Below, piece by piece: positions 8,157-17,177 of a DNA stretch of 32,078 nucleotides. Within the stretch, counting starts at the first letter, position 1. Each line of letters starts with the position of its first letter. The translations under genes and the position numbers were made by a program. The notes under the pieces are model-generated. The model worked only from the letters and a program-made list of their open reading frames with translations, was not told where the DNA came from and ran no database searches. This DNA is from an uncultured Paracoccaceae bacterium (GTDB lineage: Bacteria; Pseudomonadota; Alphaproteobacteria; Rhodobacterales; Rhodobacteraceae), in NCBI GenBank assembly GCA_937138255.1, contig CAKZOU010000078.1:1-32078 (forward strand), written 5' to 3'.

Positions 8157-10187
8157 TCATGACGGTTTCTGCGTTGGAAGAACAAAGGTTATCTTGCTTC
8201 CATTCTTCCCATCGCTTTCCGCCCAAATTCTTCCGCCATGCATCTCTATGATGCTGCGTGCAATCGAAAGACCGAGCCCGACGCCCCCTGCCCTACGTGT
8301 CGACGAACTGTCGATTTGAGAGAACCGTTCGAAAATCGCCTCAAGTTTGCTAACTTCTATTCCACGCCCGGTATCTGTCACTTCGACGATGATCCTGACA
8401 TCTTCTAATCGACTACTGACCAGGATTGAGCCCTCATCCGTAAACTTGATCGCGTTTGACAACAGGTTGCTCAAGACCTGGCGAAGTCGAACACTATCCG
8501 CCCGCACCCATGCCCCTTCAACCCCGCCCGCGAAATTGAGGGCGATCCCCTTCTCTTGAGCCGATACGGCGAAATCACCCACTACAGCTTTGAGATGGGG
8601 ATCAATGAGAACCTCTTCGAGGTTGAGGATCATCTTTCCAGCGTCGATCTTTGATAGATCGAGAACATCATCAATCAACTCGGTCAGGAAATCGGCCGAG
8701 CGAACAATCTTTTGGCCATAGCTCGACATTTCCGCTATGACAGACTCCGCCGCTTGTTGGGGGCTCGCCGGCCGGTCTCCAGTGCCTCTGATTTCTGAAA
8801 GGAGGCGCCTTACCGACTTCATCCGTTGGGGCGCTGTCAAGAAGGTCGCATAGCCTTTGACCACAGAAAGTGGCGTCCGAAGCTCGTGGCTCATCACGTT
8901 GAGAAAATCGGATTTCGCTCGGTTTGCCCGTTCTGCTTCTTCCTTGGCATTTATGAGTTCAGTGATGTCAACCCGAAAGCCGACCACGCCGCCATCCGGG
9001 GTCCGCGTTTCATTGATTTTAAGCCAGGTTCCATCGGGCAATTTCTGTTTGAGCGAGGCATCAGCGCGCCGATGTGCAGCCATCCGCGACTTGATCCATT
9101 CTTCCTCGCGTCCGGCCGATTCAGGGTATTGGCCCTGAGCCACACCGTATCGCAGAATGCTCTCGAAAGTTGCCCCGCTTTTGATAGCCGGCTCGGATAG
9201 GCGATAGAGCGCCCGATATTTCGCATTGGAAACGATCAACCGATCGTCGGCATCGTAATAGGCAAAGCCGTCTTCGATTGAGTCTATTGCATTCATCAGC
9301 TGTGTGCGGGCCTCAAGCCTCTGTCGAATGGCAAGGGCCATCGCCAGAGCAAACCCAACAAGAACCACTCCGAACCCGAAGAACTGACTCCGCACCATGA
9401 GGTTTGCACCGTCGCTAGACGACCAACCTCCCACCGGAACGGCTCCAATGGTCCAAGAGCCCTCGTTGACTCGGACCTCATACAAGACGGGCTCTTGCTC
9501 AAAAATCTCGGCGCGGCCAAAAAACAACTCGCCCTTTCCGCCCTCGGCGTCTCTTCCGAGGATTGCGAATTCAGTGGACACATTATCGATCAGTCCAGCT
9601 GCGCGATAAACGGACTGCGCGTCCAAAACGACCGAGACGATCCCCCAAGGGTTTCGCAGATTGGAAACTTCATCGGTAACAAAAACAGCACCGCGTGAGA
9701 TGAATGCTTGCCCGCCCTGGACGAGATCAACCGGGCCAGCCAAAACTATGCCTTCTTCCTCAACGGCGCGCACAGCGGCGTCTCGCTGCTCGTCATTGTT
9801 GGCATAGTCGAGACCAATTGCAGTCTCATTGCCTTGCAGCGGGTAGACGAATTTCACGATCAAGTCTGGCGCGGCTGCGACGTGTCGGATCTCGGGGAAG
9901 ACTTCAATTTGTGTTGCCGCCAAAGAGGAGAATTTCGCCTCGTCTAGCATCGGCGCCGAACTGATTTCTTTGACCAGAAGCCTTGTGGCAATTGCGGACC
10001 TTTCCGCAATATTTTGCAACTGGCTGCCGACCTCGGTAAGATCGGCCCTCGTATCGCTGCGCGCCTCAGATACGCGGCGATCTTCAATGGCATTCTCAAC
10101 ATACCAAAAGAGCGCAGCTACAGACGCTCCGACTACGAGTGTAATCCCGGCGTAAGTCAGCCTCCAGTAAAGACTACTCTTTTTCAA
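8157..10187 (-). CDS. CHASE-PAS sensor histidine kinase
   Basis: Membrane sensor kinase of 676 aa starting at a TTG (10185-10187). A TAA lies in frame four codons upstream and the next Met falls after TM1, so TTG is the only reasonable start. TM1 is at about 11-30 and TM2 at about 268-288. Between them is a CHASE domain with typical features, GLDYANNDEQRDA (125-137) and GPVDLVQGGQAFISR (151-165). A PAS domain follows (about 298-410), then HisKA with His434 in MSHELRTP, and HATPase_c with Asn574/Asn578, DTGRG 605-609 and GVGLG 635-639. Between the phospho-acceptor helix and the second dimerisation helix there are extra residues (about 450-490), more than in the other two kinases. CHASE domains usually sense small extracellular molecules; the ligand is unknown. 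It sits in the same minus-strand run as the receiver and Hpt genes. Confidence 0.88.
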   Translation of the reverse strand: MKKSSLYWRLTYAGITLVVGASVAALFWYVENAIEDRRVSEARSDTRADLTEVGSQLQNIAERSAIATRLLVKEISSAPMLDEAKFSSLAATQIEVFPEIRHVAAAPDLIVKFVYPLQGNETAIGLDYANNDEQRDAAVRAVEEEGIVLAGPVDLVQGGQAFISRGAVFVTDEVSNLRNPWGIVSVVLDAQSVYRAAGLIDNVSTEFAILGRDAEGGKGELFFGRAEIFEQEPVLYEVRVNEGSWTIGAVPVGGWSSSDGANLMVRSQFFGFGVVLVGFALAMALAIRQRLEARTQLMNAIDSIEDGFAYYDADDRLIVSNAKYRALYRLSEPAIKSGATFESILRYGVAQGQYPESAGREEEWIKSRMAAHRRADASLKQKLPDGTWLKINETRTPDGGVVGFRVDITELINAKEEAERANRAKSDFLNVMSHELRTPLSVVKGYATFLTAPQRMKSVRRLLSEIRGTGDRPASPQQAAESVIAEMSSYGQKIVRSADFLTELIDDVLDLSKIDAGKMILNLEEVLIDPHLKAVVGDFAVSAQEKGIALNFAGGVEGAWVRADSVRLRQVLSNLLSNAIKFTDEGSILVSSRLEDVRIIVEVTDTGRGIEVSKLEAIFERFSQIDSSSTRRAGGVGLGLSIARSIIEMHGGRIWAESDGKNGSKITFVLPTQKPS

Positions 10188-10199
10188 GACAGATTACCC

Positions 10200-10262
10200 A
10201 AAGTCAGTCCTCTGGACTTTATCTTGTCAGTCCACGTAGTTAGGCGTCGGCCGCTGCCTAAC
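10200..10262. promoter_or_regulatory. Inverted repeats in the leader of the CHASE kinase gene
   Basis: Two inverted repeats sit just upstream of the TTG start at 10187. One is AGTCC-TCT-GGACT (10206-10218), nested inside AAAGTC/GACTTT (10200-10205 and 10215-10220). The other is a 7-bp perfect stem GTTAGGC/GCCTAAC (10239-10245 and 10256-10262) with a 10-base GC-rich loop. They could be operators or an RNA hairpin that limits translation from the weak TTG start. The rest of the gap up to 10439 shows nothing I recognise. Confidence 0.35.
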
Positions 10263-10439
10263 AGCATATTCGCCGATCGGCTGAAGATGCAACCAGAACA
10301 CAACTTAAGATTGCCAATCTTTTCTAGTTCCTACAGCTACCAGCAAATCAAGGACTTAAAGCCCCATCTCTCGCAACTGGAACAGGACAAAACCTTCGCT
10401 GCGCGGGGCAAATGACAAGACGCCAGAATTCAGCAAAGA

Positions 10440-10937
10440 CTAGCCGAGAAAAGGTATCTCGTAATTATTCGCACGCTGGATATAGGTTACGATTGAGGTT
10501 CCATAGGGATCGCGCAAATCCAACTGACCGCCCGAAGAGATAAACTCCTTTAAAGCGCCCGCTCCAAGTAGATGGCTTGCAGCCAACATTCCGCTTGCAG
10601 TCAGAGTAAGTTGACCCACTTTCTTGCCTGCGTAGTCGTCTATTGAGTGCATCTCAATATATGACCACATCACCCTTAGCCATTCTTGCATCAGGCGGTC
10701 TTGAACCTCAGGGTTGGCAAGAAAATCATTCGCCGAGCGTATGCCATATTTGCCGGTCCAACCCCCACCAAAGTCATTGTCATAAGGATCACGATCGCGG
10801 CGAACCAATCCAAGATCGATCAACGCAGCTTCGCCGAACTGATAGGCTCCCAGAAAATTCAGGGTATTCACGGCCTGATAATCGCCGCCGGATTCCAGAA
10901 GCCGCATAGTGACCAGAAATGCTGCAAATGTGTTCAT
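10440..10937 (-). CDS. Lysozyme / lytic-transglycosylase-like protein
   Basis: Protein of 165 aa. It opens with MRLLESGGDYQAV followed by LGAYQFGEAAL, which resembles the catalytic Glu plus substrate-groove motifs of lysozyme-like and SLT-type folds, with Glu15 as candidate acid. The rest is helical, ending with a Gly-Gly-rich turn and an NNYEIPFLG tail. No signal peptide is visible, so it is either exported by another route or acts after release. The ATG at 10937 is preceded in frame by a stop five codons upstream, so the protein cannot start earlier. It lies 172 bases downstream of the large glycosyltransferase gene on the same strand. A role in opening peptidoglycan for a polysaccharide export complex is possible but inferred. 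Family assignment is tentative. Confidence 0.6.
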   Translation of the reverse strand: MNTFAAFLVTMRLLESGGDYQAVNTLNFLGAYQFGEAALIDLGLVRRDRDPYDNDFGGGWTGKYGIRSANDFLANPEVQDRLMQEWLRVMWSYIEMHSIDDYAGKKVGQLTLTASGMLAASHLLGAGALKEFISSGGQLDLRDPYGTSIVTYIQRANNYEIPFLG

Positions 10938-11109
10938 CGCTGGAGCCCGTTATCGTGCCGCCGGTTCGATCCCGGGGCCCTCGAAAACCACAATGAGCAG
11001 TCGCTGGCCGTCGTCAGTCCGGAACCCGGATCGCTTGCCTAGCCTTTGTACTGGCATCGGCGATCGTAGGGCAAGTCTGGGGCATTTTTGAGACGCCCGG
11101 GCCAACGGT

Positions 11110-14100
11110 CTAGCTCCGATCTTGAGATTGGGTTTCGGGCAACCTGGCATCTCCGGTTCGCGCAAGTTTCTGCCAGCCGCGCATCTGCCCCTTGATCGCG
11201 TGCAAGATCGAGCGAAAAGACGAAACATAAAGCAATTGCCGATACCCAAACCGCAACAGCGGCACCAGCGCCACAAGCCTCCAATCGCCTTTGCCATCGA
11301 ACCAAAACGCCGCCACAACCAAGCTTGCATCGGCAAGCACGATAAGAAGCAGAGAGGCCAAAAAGAACGGTGAGATTTCCAGAACTGCTGCGGTCTCGCC
11401 TAGCCAGAGGTGGATTATGCTGTCAACGACCAGAAGAACCAAAAAACCATCTACGATAGGAAATACAACGCTCGAAGTAACCCGGAACCACAAGGCATCA
11501 ATGATCGAGACAATCCCGACACTCCTGCCCTCGAAAATGCTGCGCGCGTGTTTGCGCGAGACCTGAAGCATCCCCAAAGACCAGCGCAGCCGCTGTTTGA
11601 GGAATGCAGATGCGGTTTCAGGCACCTCGGTATAGGAAACTGCCTTGGGCTGAAACGCCACCTTGTAGCCTGCCCGGTGAACAGCGACGGTCAGATCCGC
11701 GTCTTCTGTAATGGTCTCGCCAGAAACCAGCCCGGCCTTTCTGACAGCCTCGACCCGCCATGCACCAATGGCACCAGGTACAACCAGAATCCCGTCAAAT
11801 ACTTCGTAGGCGCGGCGCATGACGCTTTGGCTGATCAAATATTCGAGCTTCTGGCAAAGCGCGATGAAATTGATCGGATTTCCAACCTCCACAGTCCCGG
11901 CAACGGCACCGACCCTTTCGTCTTTGAATGGCCGCATCAGATACATAAGGGCATTGGGATCAAGCAAAGTATCGGCATCGACGACCACGAAGAATTCGGT
12001 ATCTATCAAATCGATTGCCGCATTTTCCGCATACCACTTCCCATGATTGGACTGACAGATCAACGCGACCCTATCCTCGCCATGGAAGGCAGAACGCAAG
12101 ACATCGACTGTTTCATCAGTTGATCCGTCATCGATCACGAGCACCGAAAGGTTTGGATAGCGCGAAGCCAGGATTGATCGAACTGTTCGTTCGATAACTG
12201 CCGACTCGTTATAGGCCGGAACAATCACTGTAACGGTTGGCTCAAAGGCTGGCCCAATTCGAAAACGATCGCGCCAAAAGAGGGCCAGCCCAAGAAAGGC
12301 CGGAGCCCGAAGAGCCACGACCAGCGCCAAGAGAGTGACGAAACTCTCAACCCCCCGCCAACTGATGCGCAAGAATGCGTAGACCAAATCATCGCTCTTG
12401 CGCGGAGATGACCTTACTGTCGGTTGTAGAGATTCCCGCTCTGTTCCCGCAATATCAGGAAGGCTCAGGATCGCGATCCCGTCATCTTCTACTGCGTCCA
12501 AAACTTCATCAAGCACTCTGGCTGCTCCGGTCGCAATGCCTTGCGACAGATCGAAGCGGAGTATCTGGATATCCTCAGTCAGTATCCGTTCCTGAACCAA
12601 ATCGACATAGGCTCCATTTTCCATTGGGTCTGAAGGGGCGGTGAGACCGATCCTGATCGGAAGCAATCCTGCCGACTGGCTTTTGTACAGTTGGTCAAGC
12701 TCAGCGATCGACTTGATATTCTCACTGGCGACACCGGGTTCGCGAACGATCAGCGCGACGATACCCAAGTGATGAGCCAGCGCGTGTTGGGTAAGCTTGG
12801 TTCTAATCCGGAGAAAGACAGATTTGGTGTGGGACAAATGCGGCCGGATGCGTGTCAGAAGCGCAACCGTATGGCCCTGTGCTACAATGCGTTCAATCTG
12901 ATCCTTACGGAAAAGCACATCAGCGACATCGAGAAAGAAAGTGGCCTCGACAGCTCTGGCCGACAGGCTTGCCAAGATGCTGTCCATAACTTCAGGTGGG
13001 CCGACTCCGTCGAAGGTAATTGCGACCGTAGCACGATCCGCTTGACCGATCAGATCTATCTGCGAGGGCGCCGGGAAGGCGTCGTAGATCACATCTTCCA
13101 ATTTCCCATCGGTCGTGAAAATGGCCCTGCGCGAACCAAGCTGAGAACCGCTCGCCAAGACCGGAAATGGCCCATCTCCAACAACAGCGACGAAGTTCGA
13201 AAGATCAATGTCACGCGGTAGATTGGACAGGCTGTTGTCAGCTTCCCAAAAGGTTGGATCTTCTCCACCGATTGGCCACAAAATAGCGCCCCCAGAGCCG
13301 CCAATAGCGTCAAGCCCGGCCAAAAGCGTGGCCGCGTCTGGAACCCAAAAGTGAGTTGGTCTTCCTGATCTATCGACAAAGTAGAGCTTGATTGCGTTCT
13401 CCGCGGAAATGAATGCTTGGACCGCACCGTGTTTGGAAGCCGAGAGCATCGCTTCAGGATAGGTGAGCGAGTCCGAAGTTATCCATCCTGACTTCCAGAC
13501 CGTTGCCTTTGTGGCGAGGGCCATCCTAAGCTTCCCAGGCGGGATATCCGCCTCTAGCCGCGCGATGTGTGTTTGGCTCCAACTGATTGGCGCTGGGGCA
13601 TGAGCCGGCGAGGGGCTGTCTTGCTTCAGAACCGCAATGATCCTGTCGCTTAGCGCAATAACAGCAGGATCTAACAGAAAGTCGGCACTTGCCGTTCCGA
13701 TTAGGCAGGTTTGGAGACCCGACCCCGAAACGGCCGATCTCAGTTGGTTGGCCAGAGCCAAAGCCCCCCAGATCGGTGGCTCAACCAGAGTCGTTAGGTC
13801 AAGACAGAGGCCCGCAACTCCCGCCCTTTCGGCCGCTTCCAGTTGGGCTTCCGACAGCAGACCGTTCGTCTTGGTATAATCCAGCAACTTCTCGATATCC
13901 GCCCCAGACTGCACGGGAATGACCGACCACAGTTTGGGACGGTCGGCGAAACGGCTCGGATCTTGGTATTTCTCGATGGGGAGCGAAAAGGGATTGGGCC
14001 CCGCGGCGACGGTGGCGTTCACCCCATTTTCACCTAGAACATGACCGGCAAAATATACGTCGTCCAGCTTCCCACAATGGAGGGACAAAGCGGCAATAGC

Positions 14101-14448
14101 CGCGCGGTCCCCGGCCGGAACAAAGGCCGAAAGGCCGGAACTCGGTCTGTTCTTGAGCCAGGCATTATCTTCACAACTTGGCGAACGACCTTCGTCCAGC
14201 TCAAGCACTGTCAGATTGGGGGAGGGATCTTGGCCAACCACGATTTCCAGTCCGATCGGCAACGAAGCCCCATCGGGGCGGCTGTAGTTATTGATCCTGT
14301 AAAAGAATTCGCCGAAGACAAGGATACCGAGGACCATCACCACAAGCAGCGAGACATCAAAGATCCTCCTTCGCCGTCCGCTCTTGTCTTCAAAGACCAG
14401 ACGGACCGGCGCCAAATCTTCCCGATTTCTTGGCTTCAGTTCTCGCAC
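11110..14448 (-). CDS. Three-module polysaccharide synthase: GH18-like, NodB-like, GT2
   Basis: Integral membrane protein of 1112 aa with a GTG start behind GGAGG. TM1 is at 31-49. A GH18-like region (about 65-440) follows; at the place of the DxxDxDxE catalytic motif it reads AGVAGLCLDLT (209-219), so the acid glutamate is gone. A NodB-like deacetylase region (about 472-665) has TFDG at 478-481 where active enzymes have TFDDG, and its HxxxH metal motif is not recognisable. After a TM near 700-722 comes a complete processive GT2 domain: PAYNES 744-749, DAD 824-826, TED 914-916, QRLRW 952-956, then membrane helices near 988-1012 and 1025-1049. The GH18-NodB-GT2 combination is a known trifunctional arrangement. 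Here only the transferase looks catalytic, so the product is probably an extracellular beta-linked polysaccharide. The gene is divergent from the DUF3131 gene. Confidence 0.87.
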   Translation of the reverse strand: MRELKPRNREDLAPVRLVFEDKSGRRRRIFDVSLLVVMVLGILVFGEFFYRINNYSRPDGASLPIGLEIVVGQDPSPNLTVLELDEGRSPSCEDNAWLKNRPSSGLSAFVPAGDRAAIAALSLHCGKLDDVYFAGHVLGENGVNATVAAGPNPFSLPIEKYQDPSRFADRPKLWSVIPVQSGADIEKLLDYTKTNGLLSEAQLEAAERAGVAGLCLDLTTLVEPPIWGALALANQLRSAVSGSGLQTCLIGTASADFLLDPAVIALSDRIIAVLKQDSPSPAHAPAPISWSQTHIARLEADIPPGKLRMALATKATVWKSGWITSDSLTYPEAMLSASKHGAVQAFISAENAIKLYFVDRSGRPTHFWVPDAATLLAGLDAIGGSGGAILWPIGGEDPTFWEADNSLSNLPRDIDLSNFVAVVGDGPFPVLASGSQLGSRRAIFTTDGKLEDVIYDAFPAPSQIDLIGQADRATVAITFDGVGPPEVMDSILASLSARAVEATFFLDVADVLFRKDQIERIVAQGHTVALLTRIRPHLSHTKSVFLRIRTKLTQHALAHHLGIVALIVREPGVASENIKSIAELDQLYKSQSAGLLPIRIGLTAPSDPMENGAYVDLVQERILTEDIQILRFDLSQGIATGAARVLDEVLDAVEDDGIAILSLPDIAGTERESLQPTVRSSPRKSDDLVYAFLRISWRGVESFVTLLALVVALRAPAFLGLALFWRDRFRIGPAFEPTVTVIVPAYNESAVIERTVRSILASRYPNLSVLVIDDGSTDETVDVLRSAFHGEDRVALICQSNHGKWYAENAAIDLIDTEFFVVVDADTLLDPNALMYLMRPFKDERVGAVAGTVEVGNPINFIALCQKLEYLISQSVMRRAYEVFDGILVVPGAIGAWRVEAVRKAGLVSGETITEDADLTVAVHRAGYKVAFQPKAVSYTEVPETASAFLKQRLRWSLGMLQVSRKHARSIFEGRSVGIVSIIDALWFRVTSSVVFPIVDGFLVLLVVDSIIHLWLGETAAVLEISPFFLASLLLIVLADASLVVAAFWFDGKGDWRLVALVPLLRFGYRQLLYVSSFRSILHAIKGQMRGWQKLARTGDARLPETQSQDRS

Positions 14449-14560
14449 TCATCCTCCATGCAAAGGTTATGGCGTCCTTTTGCCCCAATATCTAGCGGTG
14501 CAGCCCGGATGTGTTACATATACTTTGAATAGGTAAGATCCCTGAAAGGATTGCGCCCGG
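14449..14560. promoter_or_regulatory. Divergent control region between the synthase and DUF3131 genes
   Basis: These 112 bases separate two divergently transcribed polysaccharide genes and must hold promoters for both. A TATACT at 14519-14524 is a good -10 match for the rightward gene, but the bases at the -35 position are poor, so an activator may be needed. GGAGG at about 14452-14456 (minus strand) serves the synthase GTG, and GAAAGGA at 14544-14550 serves the rightward GTG at 14561. No strong palindrome was seen. Confidence 0.4.
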
Positions 14561-17047
14561 GTGCCACACTGCAACATATCAAACATCAACCGCCGCACCT
14601 TGTTCCTGTCCGCGACAGCAGCTGCAATAGCGACGCGCCTCGCTGCGCAGAATCCGAGTAGATCGGCCGCAATCGTCGTGCTTCTGGAAAGCATCGATCC
14701 CAATCTGCGAGCTGATCAACTAGAAGCCATAGTGCGCGAGTTCACTTCCCGAGGAGTGCCGACGGCGATCGAAATTGGGCCTCAAATGCCACGGGAGCAG
14801 GTGGCGGTATTGGGCTCACTACAACTCCAACAACCCTGGCTTGTCGAATGTGCCGGCGTGCTCGAAATGGAGGCTGAATCTCCAAGGTATTTTGTACTCC
14901 GTGCAGCGTCAGATCTCAAGTCGGATCTGGCTTACCGCGGCTGGCCCAAAGAAGCGGCGATGCCGTGTTGTGTTCCTGCGTCGCCTGTGTCTGAGGGCAA
15001 TTCCTATGCCTTGCGTGCGGCAGGATTCAGAATTCGGATCTCTCGCATTTCTGGCGATTTGCGCGGGCCGACTACAATCCGGCAGACGGATTGGGGGCAA
15101 ATCGAGATCGCGGGCGGAATTAGTCAGGGTCTAGGTTCGAGCCAACCTTTGCCGGCCTCTCTGCCAGTGGCTAACGATACCCTGTTTAGGCTTTCGGTTT
15201 CCGCTTCTGACCGTGCCGAGGATGCCGCAAAGTGGGCTGAGGCGCTTCGAATGCTTTTTTCGAGCGGCACAAATGTTGTTACCAGACCTTCAGACCTGCT
15301 CGGCTTGTTTGGGGGGGGGACATCTTCGTTCCTGAGCTGCGTTGTCGATGCAGAAGGAGAGTATGGGTCGGACGGCCCGGTCGCTCAATTTCTGGCCGAT
15401 CTTCAGACCGAGGGCCTGCCCTACGGCTTGATTGCCGAACCCGGTTTACCAGAACCAAATCCTTTGGGCGTTTGCGGCCCGAACAACCAGATCTCCCTCG
15501 ACAGTCTCTTGAGGAATTGTGTCGTAGCCGACCGTGATGAAGACGACCTTCTACTGGCCCCAGATATTCGTATTGTGCTCGTCAAACCTGGCGCAGACAT
15601 CGCGTGGACCGGACAACGCAACGACGGCCGATTTCAAGTCGCTTTGGCTGAATGGGCAGAAGGTTCCCTCGCTGAGCGACTAGAGCGCTACCCGCTCAGC
15701 GACTATGTCATGTTGTTGCGGCCAAGTGATCTTGCCACGCCAGTGCAAAGGCGCTCGGTGGTTACTCAAATCGTATCGGCCGTGAAGGTTGGCCGGGTCC
15801 ATGTCCGATCAATCGACGGTTACTTGGACGAGATTCTGGCCCCCGACCATCAACTTGAACATCTGTGGTCCGTTCGCGAGCGATTTGGCAAATTGGCTTT
15901 CAACTACCAGATTGCCGGGCGGCTTGAGGAGGGCGAGCAAAGGCTAGACGCGCTAACAGCTTGGGCTTTCATGGACCGTTATTCCGACAGCGGCACTGGC
16001 CTATGTGCTGGAACGGTGAATTTGGGAAAGAACCCGGTAATTGACCGCAATATCACATTTTGGGATGTCGGCAGTCAAATCCAGGGCGTCTTGTCAGCTC
16101 ACGGACTCGCAATAATCTCCTTTAGGGAAGCACAAGAAAGACTCGCGACCCTAATTGCCTCACTTCCCACTACGACGATAGATGGCCACCCCTTCCCACC
16201 ATCGATCATTGACGGGCGAACGGGCAAACCTGTCTCCGACGAATTTGATTCATGCGATATTGGCCGATTTTTGATCGCCCTTAGGCAGGCGGTACATAAA
16301 GGCCTGATCGCTGAAATCGATGCAAGCGCGCTTGTCGAGTCCTGGTCCCTTTCCGCAGCAATTCGACAGGGACGAATCCACGATTATCGTGGGGGCAAAT
16401 GGGTGGATGCCAGTTTGACCCACTGCAATACCTACGCTCTACGGGGTTTTCGGCAGTGGGGAATGAGTTTCGTCAGGTCCTATCCGCAGATGCCGACAAA
16501 CCCGACAGCCGACGATCTTATGAGGCTCTATTATTCGGCCACGGACATTGGGCACTTTGGAACAGAGCCTGCGCTTTTGGATTTGATCGAAACCAATGCC
16601 GAAGCTGCCACCAAAGAACTGGCAAAGGTCTTGCTGACAGCTCAGATGGACTGGTTCCAAACGACAGGACAGCCAAAGTGCGTTTCGGAAAGCCCACTGA
16701 ATTCTTACCCCTGGTTTGTGTTTCAAGGGCTGCGGCTTGATCGGATTCCCGAAGAAGCTTGGGTCATCCGCCCGAAGACAGACAGTAAAGTCCAGGAAAC
16801 CTCAGACTTTCGAAGACGCGCTGATATTATTAGCAGCAAGTCAGCTTTTCTATGGCATGCACGCTTTCCCAATGAATACACAGAAATGCTCGTCTCTCTC
16901 ATCCGCGAAAAGGGTCGAATGGAAGGGTATGGGTTTATTGCCGGACTCTTCGCCGCAGACCAGTCACCGATGAGCAACTATGGGGACTTGAACACCAATG
17001 GCATCATTTTGAAGGCGCTAGACTATATCCGGCGCTGGCCGGACTGA
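14561..17047 (+). CDS. Exported DUF3131-type polysaccharide-associated protein
   Basis: Protein of 828 aa with a GTG start 10 bases after GAAAGGA. The N-terminus has a twin-arginine-like NRRTLFLSATAAA followed by a short Ala-rich hydrophobic run to about residue 30, so it is probably exported, perhaps by Tat. Residues 36-430 show alternating strand/helix stretches, for example VVLLESIDPN and CVVDAEGEYG each followed by a helix and a GVPTAIE- or GLPYGLIAE-like strand. This resembles repeated deacetylase-type barrel segments without metal motifs, but that is only inference. Residues from about 462 to the end resemble DUF3131, with AFMDRYSDSGTGL, ITFWDVGSQIQGVL and FDSCDIGRFLIAL; this domain has an alpha-toroid-like pattern and occurs with glycan enzymes. 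Divergence from the synthase gene supports a partner role in processing or export of the same polysaccharide. Confidence 0.7.
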   Translation: MPHCNISNINRRTLFLSATAAAIATRLAAQNPSRSAAIVVLLESIDPNLRADQLEAIVREFTSRGVPTAIEIGPQMPREQVAVLGSLQLQQPWLVECAGVLEMEAESPRYFVLRAASDLKSDLAYRGWPKEAAMPCCVPASPVSEGNSYALRAAGFRIRISRISGDLRGPTTIRQTDWGQIEIAGGISQGLGSSQPLPASLPVANDTLFRLSVSASDRAEDAAKWAEALRMLFSSGTNVVTRPSDLLGLFGGGTSSFLSCVVDAEGEYGSDGPVAQFLADLQTEGLPYGLIAEPGLPEPNPLGVCGPNNQISLDSLLRNCVVADRDEDDLLLAPDIRIVLVKPGADIAWTGQRNDGRFQVALAEWAEGSLAERLERYPLSDYVMLLRPSDLATPVQRRSVVTQIVSAVKVGRVHVRSIDGYLDEILAPDHQLEHLWSVRERFGKLAFNYQIAGRLEEGEQRLDALTAWAFMDRYSDSGTGLCAGTVNLGKNPVIDRNITFWDVGSQIQGVLSAHGLAIISFREAQERLATLIASLPTTTIDGHPFPPSIIDGRTGKPVSDEFDSCDIGRFLIALRQAVHKGLIAEIDASALVESWSLSAAIRQGRIHDYRGGKWVDASLTHCNTYALRGFRQWGMSFVRSYPQMPTNPTADDLMRLYYSATDIGHFGTEPALLDLIETNAEAATKELAKVLLTAQMDWFQTTGQPKCVSESPLNSYPWFVFQGLRLDRIPEEAWVIRPKTDSKVQETSDFRRRADIISSKSAFLWHARFPNEYTEMLVSLIREKGRMEGYGFIAGLFAADQSPMSNYGDLNTNGIILKALDYIRRWPD

Positions 17048-17177
17048 AGCGTTTCAGCATAGACGGGCTTCAAACGAAGTGGGAAATCGGCCGCAATTTC
17101 TCCTTCTTTCTTGCTAAATTGGAGCACACAAAATCTTCAAAATCTCCAATAGGTTGCATTTCAAAGTGGAGACCCCG

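Noticed and set aside
10950-11109. Short minus-strand gene between the synthase and lysozyme-like genes
   Set aside because: Frames there are continuations of shadow frames of the synthase gene, or are only 20-35 codons without a ribosome site.
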